A stretch of DNA of 23,484 bases from CAZTVN01 sp964617145. Lineage in GTDB: Bacteria; Patescibacteriota; Gracilibacteria; UBA1369; JACRIC01. The notes under the pieces were generated by a model. It saw nothing but the letters and a program-made list of their open reading frames with translations, was not told the DNA's origin and searched no databases. This document shows, piece by piece, positions 1 to 8,289 of the stretch. The stretch spans positions 1 through 23,484 of the forward strand of contig CAZTVN010000012.1 in the NCBI GenBank assembly GCA_964617145.1, in the 5' to 3' direction. Numbering within the stretch: position 1 is the stretch's first letter; each line of letters starts with the position of its first letter. Position numbers and translations under genes: made by a program.

Positions 1-816
1 TCCCACTCTTCCCAATGCATTCCAGACTCCAGACAATGGAAAGTTTACTTGTCCGATGAAGCTTCCTCCTGAAAGCGGCATGTTTGCTGTCCATGGAGTT
101 GTCCCGTCTGAGAGTTTATTTGATTGTACATTGCTCACCTGCGTACTTGTGAAACTGTCTGCAGGATGTGAGAAAAATGCCGTGGTTTGTGTGCTGCCGT
201 CTGGAAACATTACTCCTCCGCTCGTCAATTTGAACCCACCTGATGATTCAATAATCCCCGAAACACTCAATGGCGAGAGAGGGTTCGTCACGCCATTGAT
301 TCCTATATAGCCGCTTCGTTTGACAATCATGATATTACTTGCATCTCTTGATGAAAGCACCAATTTATCGCTTTCTCCATCATTTTTTAACGTAAAACTT
401 TCAACCGTATTTTCACGAAACACGATAGTTCCCGAATTGAGCGCATTTGTCGTTGGCGACCCGATTACAAGTTCTGGCTCTCCACCTAAAATTTCAATAT
501 ATCCCGGATAATTTGCCGTACCATCGCCAACACGAAGGGCATCCGTAATAGCTGCCACTCCAACAACATGAAGATTTGACGTCGGGCTACTCGTTCCGAT
601 TCCCACCTTTTTCCCTGCTACTCTTGTAAAAATGCCGGTATCATCTTCCTCCCACGGATTTGGATTCAAAATTTTGATACTGCTATCTACTGGTGACGGA
701 GCGGCTGAAATGTCGGTTAATATTTCCCCTCCACTTACACTCTCAATTGATACCATGAGTACGAGAGTCAATAAAGCTCTCAATGTCTTTTGGAACTTAA
801 AGTGCGATCCGTTCAT
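1..816 (-). CDS. Secreted surface repeat protein, tail-fibre-like (partial, 3' end outside window)
   Basis: An open frame of 272 codons starts at ATG 816 and runs off the left edge without a stop. An in-frame TGA at 843-841 lies just upstream, so this is the first good start. The N-terminus has basic residues and then a hydrophobic run (ALLTLVLMVS), which fits a signal peptide. The mature part is rich in Gly, Ser, Thr and Asn. It carries repeat-like phrases typical of trimeric fibre or phage-tail-like surface proteins: VGIGTSSPTSNLHVVG near residue 72, YIGINGVTNPLSPLSVSG near 171, and MFPDGSTQTTAFF near 204. Proteins with such phrases often end in a self-cleaving S74 intramolecular chaperone; that part, if present, lies outside the window. 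No enzyme motif is visible. The function (adhesion or surface fibre) is inferred. Surface location is fairly secure, the exact role is not. Confidence 0.75.
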   Translation of the reverse strand, partial: MNGSHFKFQKTLRALLTLVLMVSIESVSGGEILTDISAAPSPVDSSIKILNPNPWEEDDTGIFTRVAGKKVGIGTSSPTSNLHVVGVAAITDALRVGDGTANYPGYIEILGGEPELVIGSPTTNALNSGTIVFRENTVESFTLKNDGESDKLVLSSRDASNIMIVKRSGYIGINGVTNPLSPLSVSGIIESSGGFKLTSGGVMFPDGSTQTTAFFSHPADSFTSTQVSNVQSNKLSDGTTPWTANMPLSGGSFIGQVNFPLSGVWNALGRVG

Positions 817-883
817 ACGATGGGTTTTAAGGAATAAGTTTCAGACACAGTGAAAGGTTTTAGAACGCATGACTTCGGCCATT

Positions 884-941
884 AAGGAACCTCTGAAAAA
901 TTTGTAGCCGAAATTTGTAATTTTTGTTCAGCAACATAGTT
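884..941 (+). repeat. Dispersed intergenic repeat, copy A
   Basis: The copy begins AAGGAACCTCTGAAAAA and ends in CAGCAACATAGTT. It matches the reverse complement of 21828-21890 over most of its length, including shared blocks AACTATGTTGC, GGCTACAA and TTTTTCAGAGGTTC. It lies between the surface protease stop and the start of the partial surface protein. The internal AAATTT...AAATTT could form a small hairpin. See the finding on the five-copy family. Confidence 0.7.
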
Positions 942-956
942 TTTCTTAACCCTCCC

Positions 957-3341
957 TTAGATATATTCTAAAAGCTTTTCCAGTATAAAAGCAAATTCTG
1001 ATCGTGTGAGAAGATGATTGCCATCAGAAAGCCCTTCCGGCAGTATTTCAATCTGATAGGCTTTGTCCATAATCGGCTTAAACCATACCACTTCATCGGC
1101 GCTCTTCCAAAGAGGCACTTCAAAAACTTTAAACATCATCGAAAGAGCTTCCACGAGCGTTATTTTTCTATTCGGGAAAAACTTATTTCCTTCATAGCCT
1201 TCCACATATCCCTTTTGCTTTGCATAACGAATATATTTGGTGTACGACCTGGTTCCCAAGGTATCAGCAAAATTTACTTCTTTACTTTTATCGGATGCCC
1301 TTGCCTCAAGTTCATTCCTCATTTCCTCATCTTTTTCAGAAAGATTTTTATCTTCCTCTCTTTTGATCTTGCTTTCGATGAGCGTAGTAATGACCTCTGC
1401 ACGAGTCATTTCTTTTTCTGGAGTAAAATTTTCATCCTCAAATCCATCTAAAAAACCTTTTTCTTTAAGTTTAGAAATTTCTTTTTCATATCGATGATTG
1501 CGAATATCTTTAAACAGTCCATCAAATAAGCCTAAGTCGTATTTTCCTGGCTCACTTTTACGAAGATCGCGAAAACCCAAAAGCATTTCTTTTACTTGAG
1601 GAAAATATTTTTCGTAATCTGCCTCTTTATCTTTATATTCGATATAAAAATAGTGATCTTTATCTCGCAGATAAATATCCGTTTCCTTCATGGTTTCAAG
1701 ACTCTCTTTTTCGTAGGTCACCGTTACCGACCAACCTTCTAAATCATCGATGATAACTTTCGGATTTTTCCCTTGAATCGTGTAATAACTTGAATCTCTG
1801 TAGTAATCTATATTTTGCTCATACCACTCTTCGTTACTGAAATTTTTATCGTATTCACTTAATTTTTTGTATGAAATCTCGATTCCACCATCAAATAAAT
1901 CCTTCCGAATGATTTCAACTAATCGGTCTGCCACAAATTCTGATACCGAATTCGGGATAAGATACCAATCTGAAACTCGTGAAATGGAAAATGGTGGGGT
2001 GCTGAGCGTAAATGTCTCGAGGACTTCTGGAGTTGAATCTATCTCATCAAGGACATTGAATGTTTTGAGAATTTCATCATGAGCTTTCTTCGATGATTCT
2101 AAGTTATTTGTATCAAGAGCATAACTTATACTTATAATGGCGTATCCATAAGGGATGTAGTAGGTATAGCTCTGCGTATCAGCAAAACTATAGGTAATAA
2201 GATAAGCATCATGTCCGTTAAATTCAGTTTTTTTTCTCTCATATTTTGAAAATATATCAGAGAATCCATCGGTAATTTTGAAAAGTCCGTCCATAAACTT
2301 TTCTGTTATTTCAAATGGTAATAATTGATTCCCTATGACAATGGCGGCTTTACTATCGTTCATAGTATTTTCTATAATCACTGTTCTTTCGCTGATCCAT
2401 GAAAAGTTCCAGTCATTTGGGCTTTCTATTTGCCATTTTGGATAGGTTTCTTTCTGATATTTTTTTTGATCTAAAGCATCGATCAAGCTTTTTTTTCTTT
2501 TTCTTAAATAGGAAATAGCTTGTTCGTGTTTTTTCTCTTCGTCACCTCTATGTTCATCAATCCACGAGACGGCTTCATTAATATTTAAAAGATATCCCAG
2601 CGAATTTTCCTCTGAAATCAAGAATGTTGGAATGCCAATAAAGCTTCCTTTTTCATCAATGACCGTCCCTCCTGAATTTCCGAAGTCGACACTCGCATCG
2701 GTTTTAAAATACTCAATTCCGTTATACTCATAATATCCACTGATTTGCCCTTGAGTTACCGTGATAGTATCGAGTCCCGTTGAGGGATATCCTGTCACGG
2801 TAAGCTTTGCGCCGGTTTCTGTATTGCCTTCAGTTTTATAATCGAGCGCGTTGAGTTTTGGCAGACTATTTCCTTGTATATCTTTGTCTTCTAATTTGAG
2901 AATAGCGATATCGATTTTTTCATCCTCGGCCACAACCGATGCAACAAAGCTACAATCAGGCGCTTTCTTCATGTCGAAGGTTATGCATATTTCAAAAGCA
3001 TCGAGTGTATCATCGTCAAGGTCTTGAATAACATGACTGTTTGTCAATATGAGGCCATCTTCACTGATAATAGTCCCAGAACCTGAACCCTGTGCAATGA
3101 CATCACCTACGTAGGCATATTTGTAGGAAATAATGCGAACAGTGCTTGAAACATTAAAATAATCTTTGATTTGGACTTGGTTCGTCTCTGTTTCGCTTTC
3201 TTGCGTACTTAAAGGGATTCGGCGCACTTTTTGCTTTTGCGCAAAAACATTATTTGCAGAAGTTATGAAAAATCCTAAGCTCATAGCAAATATCGTAAAA
3301 AGAGCGATCGTCTTTTTCCTGAAGTTGTGAGAATTTTCCAT
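957..3341 (-). CDS. Secreted S1C (trypsin-like/HtrA-type) serine protease with C-terminal SLH repeats
   Basis: The predicted product is 794 residues and is probably exported and anchored on the cell surface. Start ATG 3341 is chosen because it gives a clean signal peptide (RKKTIALFTIFAMSLGFF, cleavage after VFA). A TTG at 3380 would add 13 residues and would lie upstream of the transcription start expected from the putative promoter. The protease domain covers about residues 60-270 and shows the full catalytic triad: His103 in TNSHV, Asp144 in KIDIAIL and Ser223 in GNSGG. No PDZ domain is apparent, unlike DegP/HtrA. The middle (about 300-600) looks like two related modules of the PsbP/DUF1795 type, each starting with a W-containing strand; this is a weaker assignment. 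The last ~190 residues hold three SLH-like repeats (GFLDGFEDENFTPEKEMTRAE, GYVEGYEGNKFFPNRKIT, LSDGNHLLTRSEFAF), expected to bind cell-wall polymer. Stop is TAA at 959-957. Confidence 0.85.
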   Translation of the reverse strand: MENSHNFRKKTIALFTIFAMSLGFFITSANNVFAQKQKVRRIPLSTQESETETNQVQIKDYFNVSSTVRIISYKYAYVGDVIAQGSGSGTIISEDGLILTNSHVIQDLDDDTLDAFEICITFDMKKAPDCSFVASVVAEDEKIDIAILKLEDKDIQGNSLPKLNALDYKTEGNTETGAKLTVTGYPSTGLDTITVTQGQISGYYEYNGIEYFKTDASVDFGNSGGTVIDEKGSFIGIPTFLISEENSLGYLLNINEAVSWIDEHRGDEEKKHEQAISYLRKRKKSLIDALDQKKYQKETYPKWQIESPNDWNFSWISERTVIIENTMNDSKAAIVIGNQLLPFEITEKFMDGLFKITDGFSDIFSKYERKKTEFNGHDAYLITYSFADTQSYTYYIPYGYAIISISYALDTNNLESSKKAHDEILKTFNVLDEIDSTPEVLETFTLSTPPFSISRVSDWYLIPNSVSEFVADRLVEIIRKDLFDGGIEISYKKLSEYDKNFSNEEWYEQNIDYYRDSSYYTIQGKNPKVIIDDLEGWSVTVTYEKESLETMKETDIYLRDKDHYFYIEYKDKEADYEKYFPQVKEMLLGFRDLRKSEPGKYDLGLFDGLFKDIRNHRYEKEISKLKEKGFLDGFEDENFTPEKEMTRAEVITTLIESKIKREEDKNLSEKDEEMRNELEARASDKSKEVNFADTLGTRSYTKYIRYAKQKGYVEGYEGNKFFPNRKITLVEALSMMFKVFEVPLWKSADEVVWFKPIMDKAYQIEILPEGLSDGNHLLTRSEFAFILEKLLEYI

Positions 3342-3370
3342 AGTGGACAATAGTATTTGATTAATGGCAT

Positions 3371-3400
3371 ACTTTAGCAATCTTTCTCTTTTTAAGTCAA
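3371..3400 (-). promoter_or_regulatory. Putative sigma70-type promoter for the SLH protease gene
   Basis: On the minus strand, TTGACT (3400-3395) is followed after 18 bases by TAAAGT (3376-3371). Transcription would start about 20-25 bases before ATG 3341, which favours that start over TTG 3380. Prediction from consensus only. Confidence 0.35.
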
Positions 3401-3434
3401 AAAAATATGATTGACGAATAAAGTTTTTGAGGCT

Positions 3435-3842
3435 TTAATACTTTTTTGCCTCATTTACGGCAATTTTATCGCAACGATTGTTCCAAATATCGGTATTGTG
3501 TGCTTTCACCCATTGAAAATTCACCATTAATCCTTTTCTTGCTTCATCGAGGTCTTTCCATAAATCTAAATTTTTTTTTCGTTTCCAGTTAAGATTTAAA
3601 GATTGGACGAGCAAATTTGAGTCAGAATAGAGCATTATTTGACTTTGCGGCGCATTTTTTTTTATCCATTTCAGTGCCTCGATCATGGCGCGCATTTCCA
3701 TTCGATTATTGGTCGTATGAGGCTCTCCTCCTTTTACGATTGTTTCTTTTCCATCGATCAAAATAATGCCAGCAAAACCTCCAGGCCCCGGATTTCCAAG
3801 GGAACTTCCGTCGGTATAAATGATTATGTGTGAAGACTTCAA
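3435..3842 (-). CDS. rnhA: Ribonuclease HI
   Basis: A 135-residue enzyme that cuts the RNA strand of RNA-DNA hybrids (Okazaki primers, R-loops) in the cytoplasm. The four metal-binding acidic residues of the family are present: Asp11 in IYTDGSS, Glu49 in NNRMEMRA, Asp74 in LYSDSN and Asp125 in NNRCDKIA. The flexible-loop histidine is His115 (WVKAHN). The glycine-rich GNPGPGG segment after the first strand is also typical. The length is slightly below the ~150 residues of the E. coli enzyme and there is no N-terminal hybrid-binding domain. The start is TTG 3842: an in-frame TAA lies four codons upstream and no ATG or GTG occurs before the first catalytic strand. Stop is TAA. Confidence 0.95.
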   Translation of the reverse strand: MKSSHIIIYTDGSSLGNPGPGGFAGIILIDGKETIVKGGEPHTTNNRMEMRAMIEALKWIKKNAPQSQIMLYSDSNLLVQSLNLNWKRKKNLDLWKDLDEARKGLMVNFQWVKAHNTDIWNNRCDKIAVNEAKKY

Positions 3843-3863
3843 CGGTGTATTTTAGATGAAATG

Positions 3864-3890
3864 TAAAGGAGGTGCTGAAAAGTTCGGTAT
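3864..3890 (+). repeat. Dispersed intergenic repeat, copy E (short)
   Basis: A short copy with core AAAGGAGGTGCTGAAAAG. It shares GGAGGTGCTGAAAA with copy D at 8435 and GTGCTGAAAA with copy C at 23423. It lies between the release-factor-like gene and rnhA. The GGAGGT resembles a Shine-Dalgarno site, but it is on the plus strand and no plus-strand gene follows. Confidence 0.5.
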
Positions 3891-3904
3891 TGTCCTTATG
3901 TTCT

Positions 3905-4303
3905 CTATCTTGGCAATTGGAATGCTTCTTTCACGAAAGCTTTTAATTGATTTTCTGTCATGATATCGGCCGTTTCCATCTTTAAGAGCGCTTTTTTCAT
4001 TGATTTCGTTTTTTCTATAGCATGTTTGAGATCGTACTTTGCGTTACTCGGACCGAATATGAGGATTTCGTTCGCGTCACCAATTTTTCCAAGAATTTCT
4101 TTTAGGAAATGATTCATGTGATGGTGTCTGCGCTCATCATCTTTTTTTTGATTCGTAATCGTGAGATGTTCATAAGCCACTCCCGAATGATGATGCGGCC
4201 CGACATTTGATTCTATTTTTATTAACGTTTCGACTTTGTTTGGGTTTGCGACAATAATATAGGCATGTGAATGATCGATCCAAACACCGTAAAGTTTTTG
4301 CAT
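3905..4303 (-). CDS. Small protein resembling bacterial release-factor-fold (baeRF/eRF1-like) families
   Basis: The product is 132 residues from ATG 4303. A 30-residue upstream extension is open but is better read as the leader region. The N-terminal strand pattern LYGVWIDHSHAYIIVAN, the acidic/histidine-rich middle, and the C-terminal half (a helix, then EILIFGPSNAKYDLKHAI, then helices) resemble the small bacterial proteins related to domains of archaeal/eukaryotic release factor 1, often labelled host-attachment or translational-machinery proteins. The loop contains unusually many histidines (GPHHHSG and RRHHHMNH), which might bind metal. It has no GGQ motif, so peptide release is not expected. 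It follows the exporter operon by about 115 bases but has its own putative promoter. The family assignment is moderate and the function unknown. Stop is TAG. Confidence 0.65.
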   Translation of the reverse strand: MQKLYGVWIDHSHAYIIVANPNKVETLIKIESNVGPHHHSGVAYEHLTITNQKKDDERRHHHMNHFLKEILGKIGDANEILIFGPSNAKYDLKHAIEKTKSMKKALLKMETADIMTENQLKAFVKEAFQLPR

Positions 4304-4355
4304 GGTTTTTTTGTTAAGTATTTGAAAAATTTTTGTAAAATTATCCAACAGCATA

Positions 4356-4384
4356 AAAATACGATGGAATGGATAATGTGACAA
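4356..4384 (-). promoter_or_regulatory. Putative sigma70-type promoter for the release-factor-like gene
   Basis: On the minus strand, TTGTCA (4384-4379), a 17-base spacer, then TATTTT (4361-4356). It lies in the gap after the exporter permease and ~50 bases before ATG 4303, supporting that start. Confidence 0.4.
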
Positions 4385-4418
4385 GGAGATCAACTTCTTT
4401 TTTCATTTTTTCGTTTCT

Positions 4419-5657
4419 TTATTCATAACGAAGGGCTTCAATAGGACTTTTTTTTGCTGCCTGTTTTGCAGGATATATACCAAAAATCAATCCAACAAAC
4501 GTTGATACGCTTATCCCCAAAAGCGCTGCCATGATTGGAAAGCGAAAGGTCCATGCCAATCCAACTAACTTCGTGAGGACGAGTGATGTCAGAAGTGATA
4601 ATGATGCTCCCAAAACGATGCCAATCATTCCTCCGATACCCGTCAGCATGATCGATTCGGTAAGAAATTGGATAAGAATATCATCGTTTGTTGCACCGAT
4701 AGCTTTTCGAAGTCCTATCTCGCGTGTTCGCTCTGTTACCGAGACTAGCATGATATTCATAATTCCGATCCCTCCTACTAAGAGTGAAATTGCCGCCACC
4801 GCCACAAGCAATGTTGTTAAAACACCTGTCACCGTCTTTACCCTGTCAGCCGCATCCTGCTGAGTCATAACATGGAAATCATCTTTAGAAGAATCAGTAA
4901 TTTCGTGATTTTCGCGTAAAGTTTTTTTTATATCTTGCACCACTTGAGGCACTATTTCTTCGCTTTCCGCCCGTATGACTATGGCATTAAAATAATTTAT
5001 CCCTGCTATATATTTCTGTCCTGTTGTGTAGGGAATAATGATCATGTCATCGACATTGAAAAACAAGACTTGCCCCTTTGGAGACAACACGCCTATGACC
5101 CGAAAACTTTTATTTTTTATTTTAATTTTTTCGCCTACGGCATTTGATTGCCCAAATAATTTTCTTTTTACTTCGGACCCAATTACGGCAAGCGATGCGC
5201 GTTGTTTAATATCTTCATCAGTAAAAAATGCTCCCTCAGATGGATAAATATCAAGGACTTTCGCGCTGACCTCCGATGCTCCGAGAATATTTGTTCGTAT
5301 AGTTTCATTTTCGTATGTTACGGGAGCTACTTGAATAATTTCAGGCGTAAGCTCTTTGATTCCTTGTACAAAAGATGGATTTTTTATGGCATCTACATCT
5401 CTTTGCTTTAATGAATCTGTGAATAATTCTGCAAAATCCGACGGTCCCTGAGGCTCTCTTCCCGCTTCAACTACGATCGTTGTTGAGCCCAAACCCCGAA
5501 TTTGATTTAATATAAGATCGCTGGCGCTTTGTCCAACGGCCATGATGAGAATAATCGCGGTAATACCGATAACGATTCCAAGAATCGTAAGAGCTGAACG
5601 AGATTTATTAACTCGCAAGCCATTAAATGATGTTTTTAGTATATCTTGAATGGTCAT
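4419..5657 (-). CDS. MacB/FtsX-type ABC transporter permease
   Basis: A 412-residue permease of a MacB/YknZ/LolC-type exporter. One transmembrane helix near residues 20-42 (ALTILGIVIGITAIILIMAV) is followed by a large extracytoplasmic MacB_PCD-type domain (about 45-270) and three C-terminal helices (about 285-305, 335-360 and 372-395) of the FtsX domain. The family signature SVTERTREIGLRKAIGAT, the cytoplasmic coupling region, follows the second helix, and the C-terminus IYPAKQAAKKSPIEALRYE is canonical. The ATPase gene ends 20 bases upstream and the adaptor precedes it, so the three form one operon and one exporter. Unlike Gram-negative MacB, the ATPase is a separate polypeptide. The substrate (peptide, lipopeptide or toxin) cannot be read from the sequence. 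Confidence 0.9.
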   Translation of the reverse strand: MTIQDILKTSFNGLRVNKSRSALTILGIVIGITAIILIMAVGQSASDLILNQIRGLGSTTIVVEAGREPQGPSDFAELFTDSLKQRDVDAIKNPSFVQGIKELTPEIIQVAPVTYENETIRTNILGASEVSAKVLDIYPSEGAFFTDEDIKQRASLAVIGSEVKRKLFGQSNAVGEKIKIKNKSFRVIGVLSPKGQVLFFNVDDMIIIPYTTGQKYIAGINYFNAIVIRAESEEIVPQVVQDIKKTLRENHEITDSSKDDFHVMTQQDAADRVKTVTGVLTTLLVAVAAISLLVGGIGIMNIMLVSVTERTREIGLRKAIGATNDDILIQFLTESIMLTGIGGMIGIVLGASLSLLTSLVLTKLVGLAWTFRFPIMAALLGISVSTFVGLIFGIYPAKQAAKKSPIEALRYE

Positions 5658-5677
5658 GTTGTTTTTTTCAGAGAATC

Positions 5678-6361
5678 TTAGATTTTTGTATCACTCTCAA
5701 TGTTTCCGTCTCGAATGCGAATGAGCCGATGAGCGTAAGATGCTATGTTTTGGTCATGAGTAATGAGAATAATCGTATGTTTCCCTTCTTTATTCAGTCG
5801 TTTTAAAATTTCCATCACCGTTTGACCTGACTTTGAATCGAGATTCCCTGTCGGTTCATCCGCAAATATCACTTCCGGGTCACTCACGAACGCTCTTGCA
5901 ATAGCGACTCTTTGTTTTTCCCCTCCTGAAAGCTGGGAAGATGTGTGCTTAAGGCGATTCGAAAGTCCAACGGATTCGACGGCTTTTCGCGCGAGTTCTT
6001 CTCTTTCTTTCCCTTTTATATCGGAATACACGAGAGGCAGTTTTACATTTTCCAAAACGCTTACACGGGATAAGAGATTAAAAGCCTGAAATATAAATCC
6101 CAATTTTTTGTTCCGTATTTTTGCTAATGTTTCATCGGAATATTCGTCAATAGTTTTTCCTTCAAAACGATATTCGCCGAAAGTATGTCGATCAAGAAAA
6201 CCTAAAATATGAAGGAGTGTTGATTTTCCCGATCCTGATGGTCCCATAATAGCTACAAATTCACCTTTTTCTATATTAAATGTGAGTCCGTGAAGAATCT
6301 CTACTCCTATTTCTTCATTCGAATAGGTTTTTTTGAGATTTTTTACCTCAATGAGTGGCAT
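5678..6361 (-). CDS. MacB/LolD-type ABC transporter ATPase subunit
   Basis: A 227-residue ATPase that drives the adjacent permease. All nucleotide-binding motifs are intact: Walker A GPSGSGKST (40-48), Q-loop Gln92 (FIFQAFN), signature LSGGEKQ (144-150), Walker B VIFADE (164-169) and H-loop His202 (THD). The close spacing to FtsX-type permeases and the phrase DEPTGNLDS are typical of the MacB/LolD/FtsE group. ATG 6361 is preferred over a TTG at 6373, which would add four residues. Either way the gene overlaps the end of the adaptor gene, by 14 bases from ATG 6361, suggesting translational coupling. Confidence 0.93.
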   Translation of the reverse strand: MPLIEVKNLKKTYSNEEIGVEILHGLTFNIEKGEFVAIMGPSGSGKSTLLHILGFLDRHTFGEYRFEGKTIDEYSDETLAKIRNKKLGFIFQAFNLLSRVSVLENVKLPLVYSDIKGKEREELARKAVESVGLSNRLKHTSSQLSGGEKQRVAIARAFVSDPEVIFADEPTGNLDSKSGQTVMEILKRLNKEGKHTIILITHDQNIASYAHRLIRIRDGNIESDTKI

Positions 6362-8177
6362 CCGTACTTTCAAAAAAGATGATAACCTTTTGGCCTTCTT
6401 CTAATCCTTCGATAATCTCAGTATTTCCGTCAGAACCACGCAGACCTACTGTAACTTCTTTAACCTCAATTATTCCTGCCTCATTTAACACGTGTATTGT
6501 TTTTTTATCTTTTTCCCGAATAATCGCCCTTTCTGGTATCGCTAAAACATTTTCTCTTTCCTGCGTCAAAACATCTACGTTAGCGGTCATTCCTGATCTG
6601 ATCCTGTCGTCAGGACTCATGAATTGGAGTCTCGTTTTATAGGTTGGCACTCCGTCAATGAGGGTTTCCGCTGGATCGATAGATTTTACTTGCGCATCGA
6701 ATACCACATCGTTTCCATAAGCATCGAGTGTCACTTTTGCCTTATCATCGATTTGTATTTTTGCGATATCAACTTCCGGGATTTGCGCTTTTATCTCAAA
6801 TACTTCCTTAGCTAAAATTGAAACTACCGTTACATTCGGAGCAACCATTTCGCCTACTTTTGCTTCCTGAACGCTGATAGTTCCTGCGATTGGTGAAATT
6901 AAGAGCATTTTTTGAAGCTTTGCTTGAACAACATCGATATTCGCTAAAGCTTTTTCAACTTGAGTTTTTTGTGATGCCACAGATGCTAAAGCTTCTTCGA
7001 CTTGAGCTTTACGGCTTTTTACCTGCGCTTCCGCCTCCTTTACCGCTTGTTCTTGAGCGTTAATCTGATCTAAAGTGCTTCCTGATTTTTTTAAATCGAG
7101 CTCATCTGAAGCTGTGGCGAGTGCGTTTTCTGCCTCATTGAGTTTTGACTCCGCGGTAAAAATAGTATTTTCATTGGTAACCTTTTGGCTTTCAATCAAC
7201 TGTATTTGAGTCGCAATGTCGCTTAAAGATACATTTACATTACTTCGTGACGTATTCACATAGCCTAAATAAGTCGTTTGAGTAGTTTGTGACAAGCTTA
7301 CCGATGCTAGGAGTACATCGTTCAGACGTTCGAGGAAGGATCGAACATCTATGAGATAGGTCTCAGTGTTTTTCAGTTCATTATCCAGTTTATCGTAATC
7401 GGTTGGAAAATTTTCAAGGTTACTTTTAAACTTTGTAAGATTCCTATCTAATTCTCTTCTTGAGGATTCCACATCGGTTTCGGCTTGTTTATCACTCGTT
7501 GAAAAATTGATTTCCGGATAGTCTGGTGTATCCAAAGAGAACATGTCATCAATTTGTTTATTCAGGGTATCATCAATCGTCAAATAGGCCTCATTTAAGA
7601 TGTCTTCAACATCGTCGTAAAGATTTTTTAGATCAGAATCGGCTTTGTTTTTTATTTTTTCGAGGTTTGTTTTCGCATCTTCAAGAGATTTTTCGCTATT
7701 TGTCACTTTAGTTTCCGCGATTTTGATTTCTTCAGGCCTTGTTCCCTTTTTCATTTCTTCAAATTTAATTTCTTGAATTTTCAAACTTGAACGAGCTTGA
7801 TCGAGCAAAGCTTTCGCTGTTTTCACGCTGACTTCTGATTTTTTTACTAAAGATAACGCACTTTCATATTCAGCTTTATTGAGTTTGAGCTCCGCACTCA
7901 GTTCGCTCAAATCAAGCCTTATCAAAACATTCCCCTGGCTCACGTTATTCCCAACATCTACACTTACTTCCGATACTTTCCCTCCAAGTTCAAATGCAAG
8001 ATCAACATTTTTTACTGCTTCAATGCGGCCTGTTACACTCACTTCCTGAACAAGATTTACTCTTTTTGCTTCTATAAAGTCATAGTTTGGTTTTTTTTCT
8101 TTAAAAATTGTTGCATATGCTATGGATAAGCCGATAACTACGATTCCGAGAGCAGAGATGATGTACTTTTTTTTCAT
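6348..8177 (-). CDS. HlyD/MacA-family membrane-fusion (adaptor) protein with extra-long helical hairpin
   Basis: A 609-residue adaptor of the exporter operon. An N-terminal membrane anchor (IISALGIVVIGLSIAYA) leads to the first half of a lipoyl-like domain (VSVTGRIEAVKNVDLAFELGG). A very long helical region follows from about residue 80 to 425. The second lipoyl half starts at LLISPIAGTISVQEAKVG, and beta-barrel and membrane-proximal domains follow up to the C-terminus (VTVGLRGSDGNTEIIEGLEEG). MacA-type adaptors usually have about 350-400 residues; the surplus lies in the helical hairpin. GTRPEEIKIAETKV near 150 and a second copy-like segment SGSTLDQINAQEQAV suggest an internal duplication. 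Start is ATG 8177, stop TGA at 6350. In a cell without an outer membrane it would act as a YknX-like periplasm- or wall-side partner rather than reach a TolC channel (inference). Confidence 0.88.
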   Translation of the reverse strand: MKKKYIISALGIVVIGLSIAYATIFKEKKPNYDFIEAKRVNLVQEVSVTGRIEAVKNVDLAFELGGKVSEVSVDVGNNVSQGNVLIRLDLSELSAELKLNKAEYESALSLVKKSEVSVKTAKALLDQARSSLKIQEIKFEEMKKGTRPEEIKIAETKVTNSEKSLEDAKTNLEKIKNKADSDLKNLYDDVEDILNEAYLTIDDTLNKQIDDMFSLDTPDYPEINFSTSDKQAETDVESSRRELDRNLTKFKSNLENFPTDYDKLDNELKNTETYLIDVRSFLERLNDVLLASVSLSQTTQTTYLGYVNTSRSNVNVSLSDIATQIQLIESQKVTNENTIFTAESKLNEAENALATASDELDLKKSGSTLDQINAQEQAVKEAEAQVKSRKAQVEEALASVASQKTQVEKALANIDVVQAKLQKMLLISPIAGTISVQEAKVGEMVAPNVTVVSILAKEVFEIKAQIPEVDIAKIQIDDKAKVTLDAYGNDVVFDAQVKSIDPAETLIDGVPTYKTRLQFMSPDDRIRSGMTANVDVLTQERENVLAIPERAIIREKDKKTIHVLNEAGIIEVKEVTVGLRGSDGNTEIIEGLEEGQKVIIFFESTDATH

Positions 8178-8289
8178 AATTTTTTTAAGACTTTTAAATA
8201 TTTTTTGAAATCTTAAGCGTAGAGTACTGTAGCATGAAAAATCTTTTTTGGATAGCCTTATGGAGGCTTAAGAAAAACATCATTCAATA

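Noticed and set aside
56..853. Three plus-strand open frames near the left edge
   Set aside because: The minus strand is open over the whole stretch and has a signal peptide and fibre-like phrases, so the plus-strand frames are shadows.
1014..1497. Long plus-strand open frames opposite the SLH protease gene
   Set aside because: They are antisense shadows of a gene with clear domains and catalytic residues; their translations show no domain or start context.
3864..3873. AAAGGAGGTG as a perfect Shine-Dalgarno site
   Set aside because: It is on the plus strand where the genes are on the minus strand, no start codon with an open frame follows, and the same core recurs at 8439 as part of the repeat family.
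8225..8285. Hairpin AGCCT/AGGCT between the tRNA and the adaptor gene as a terminator
   Set aside because: Only 5-6 pairs and no T run directly after it on the minus strand; it could be chance.
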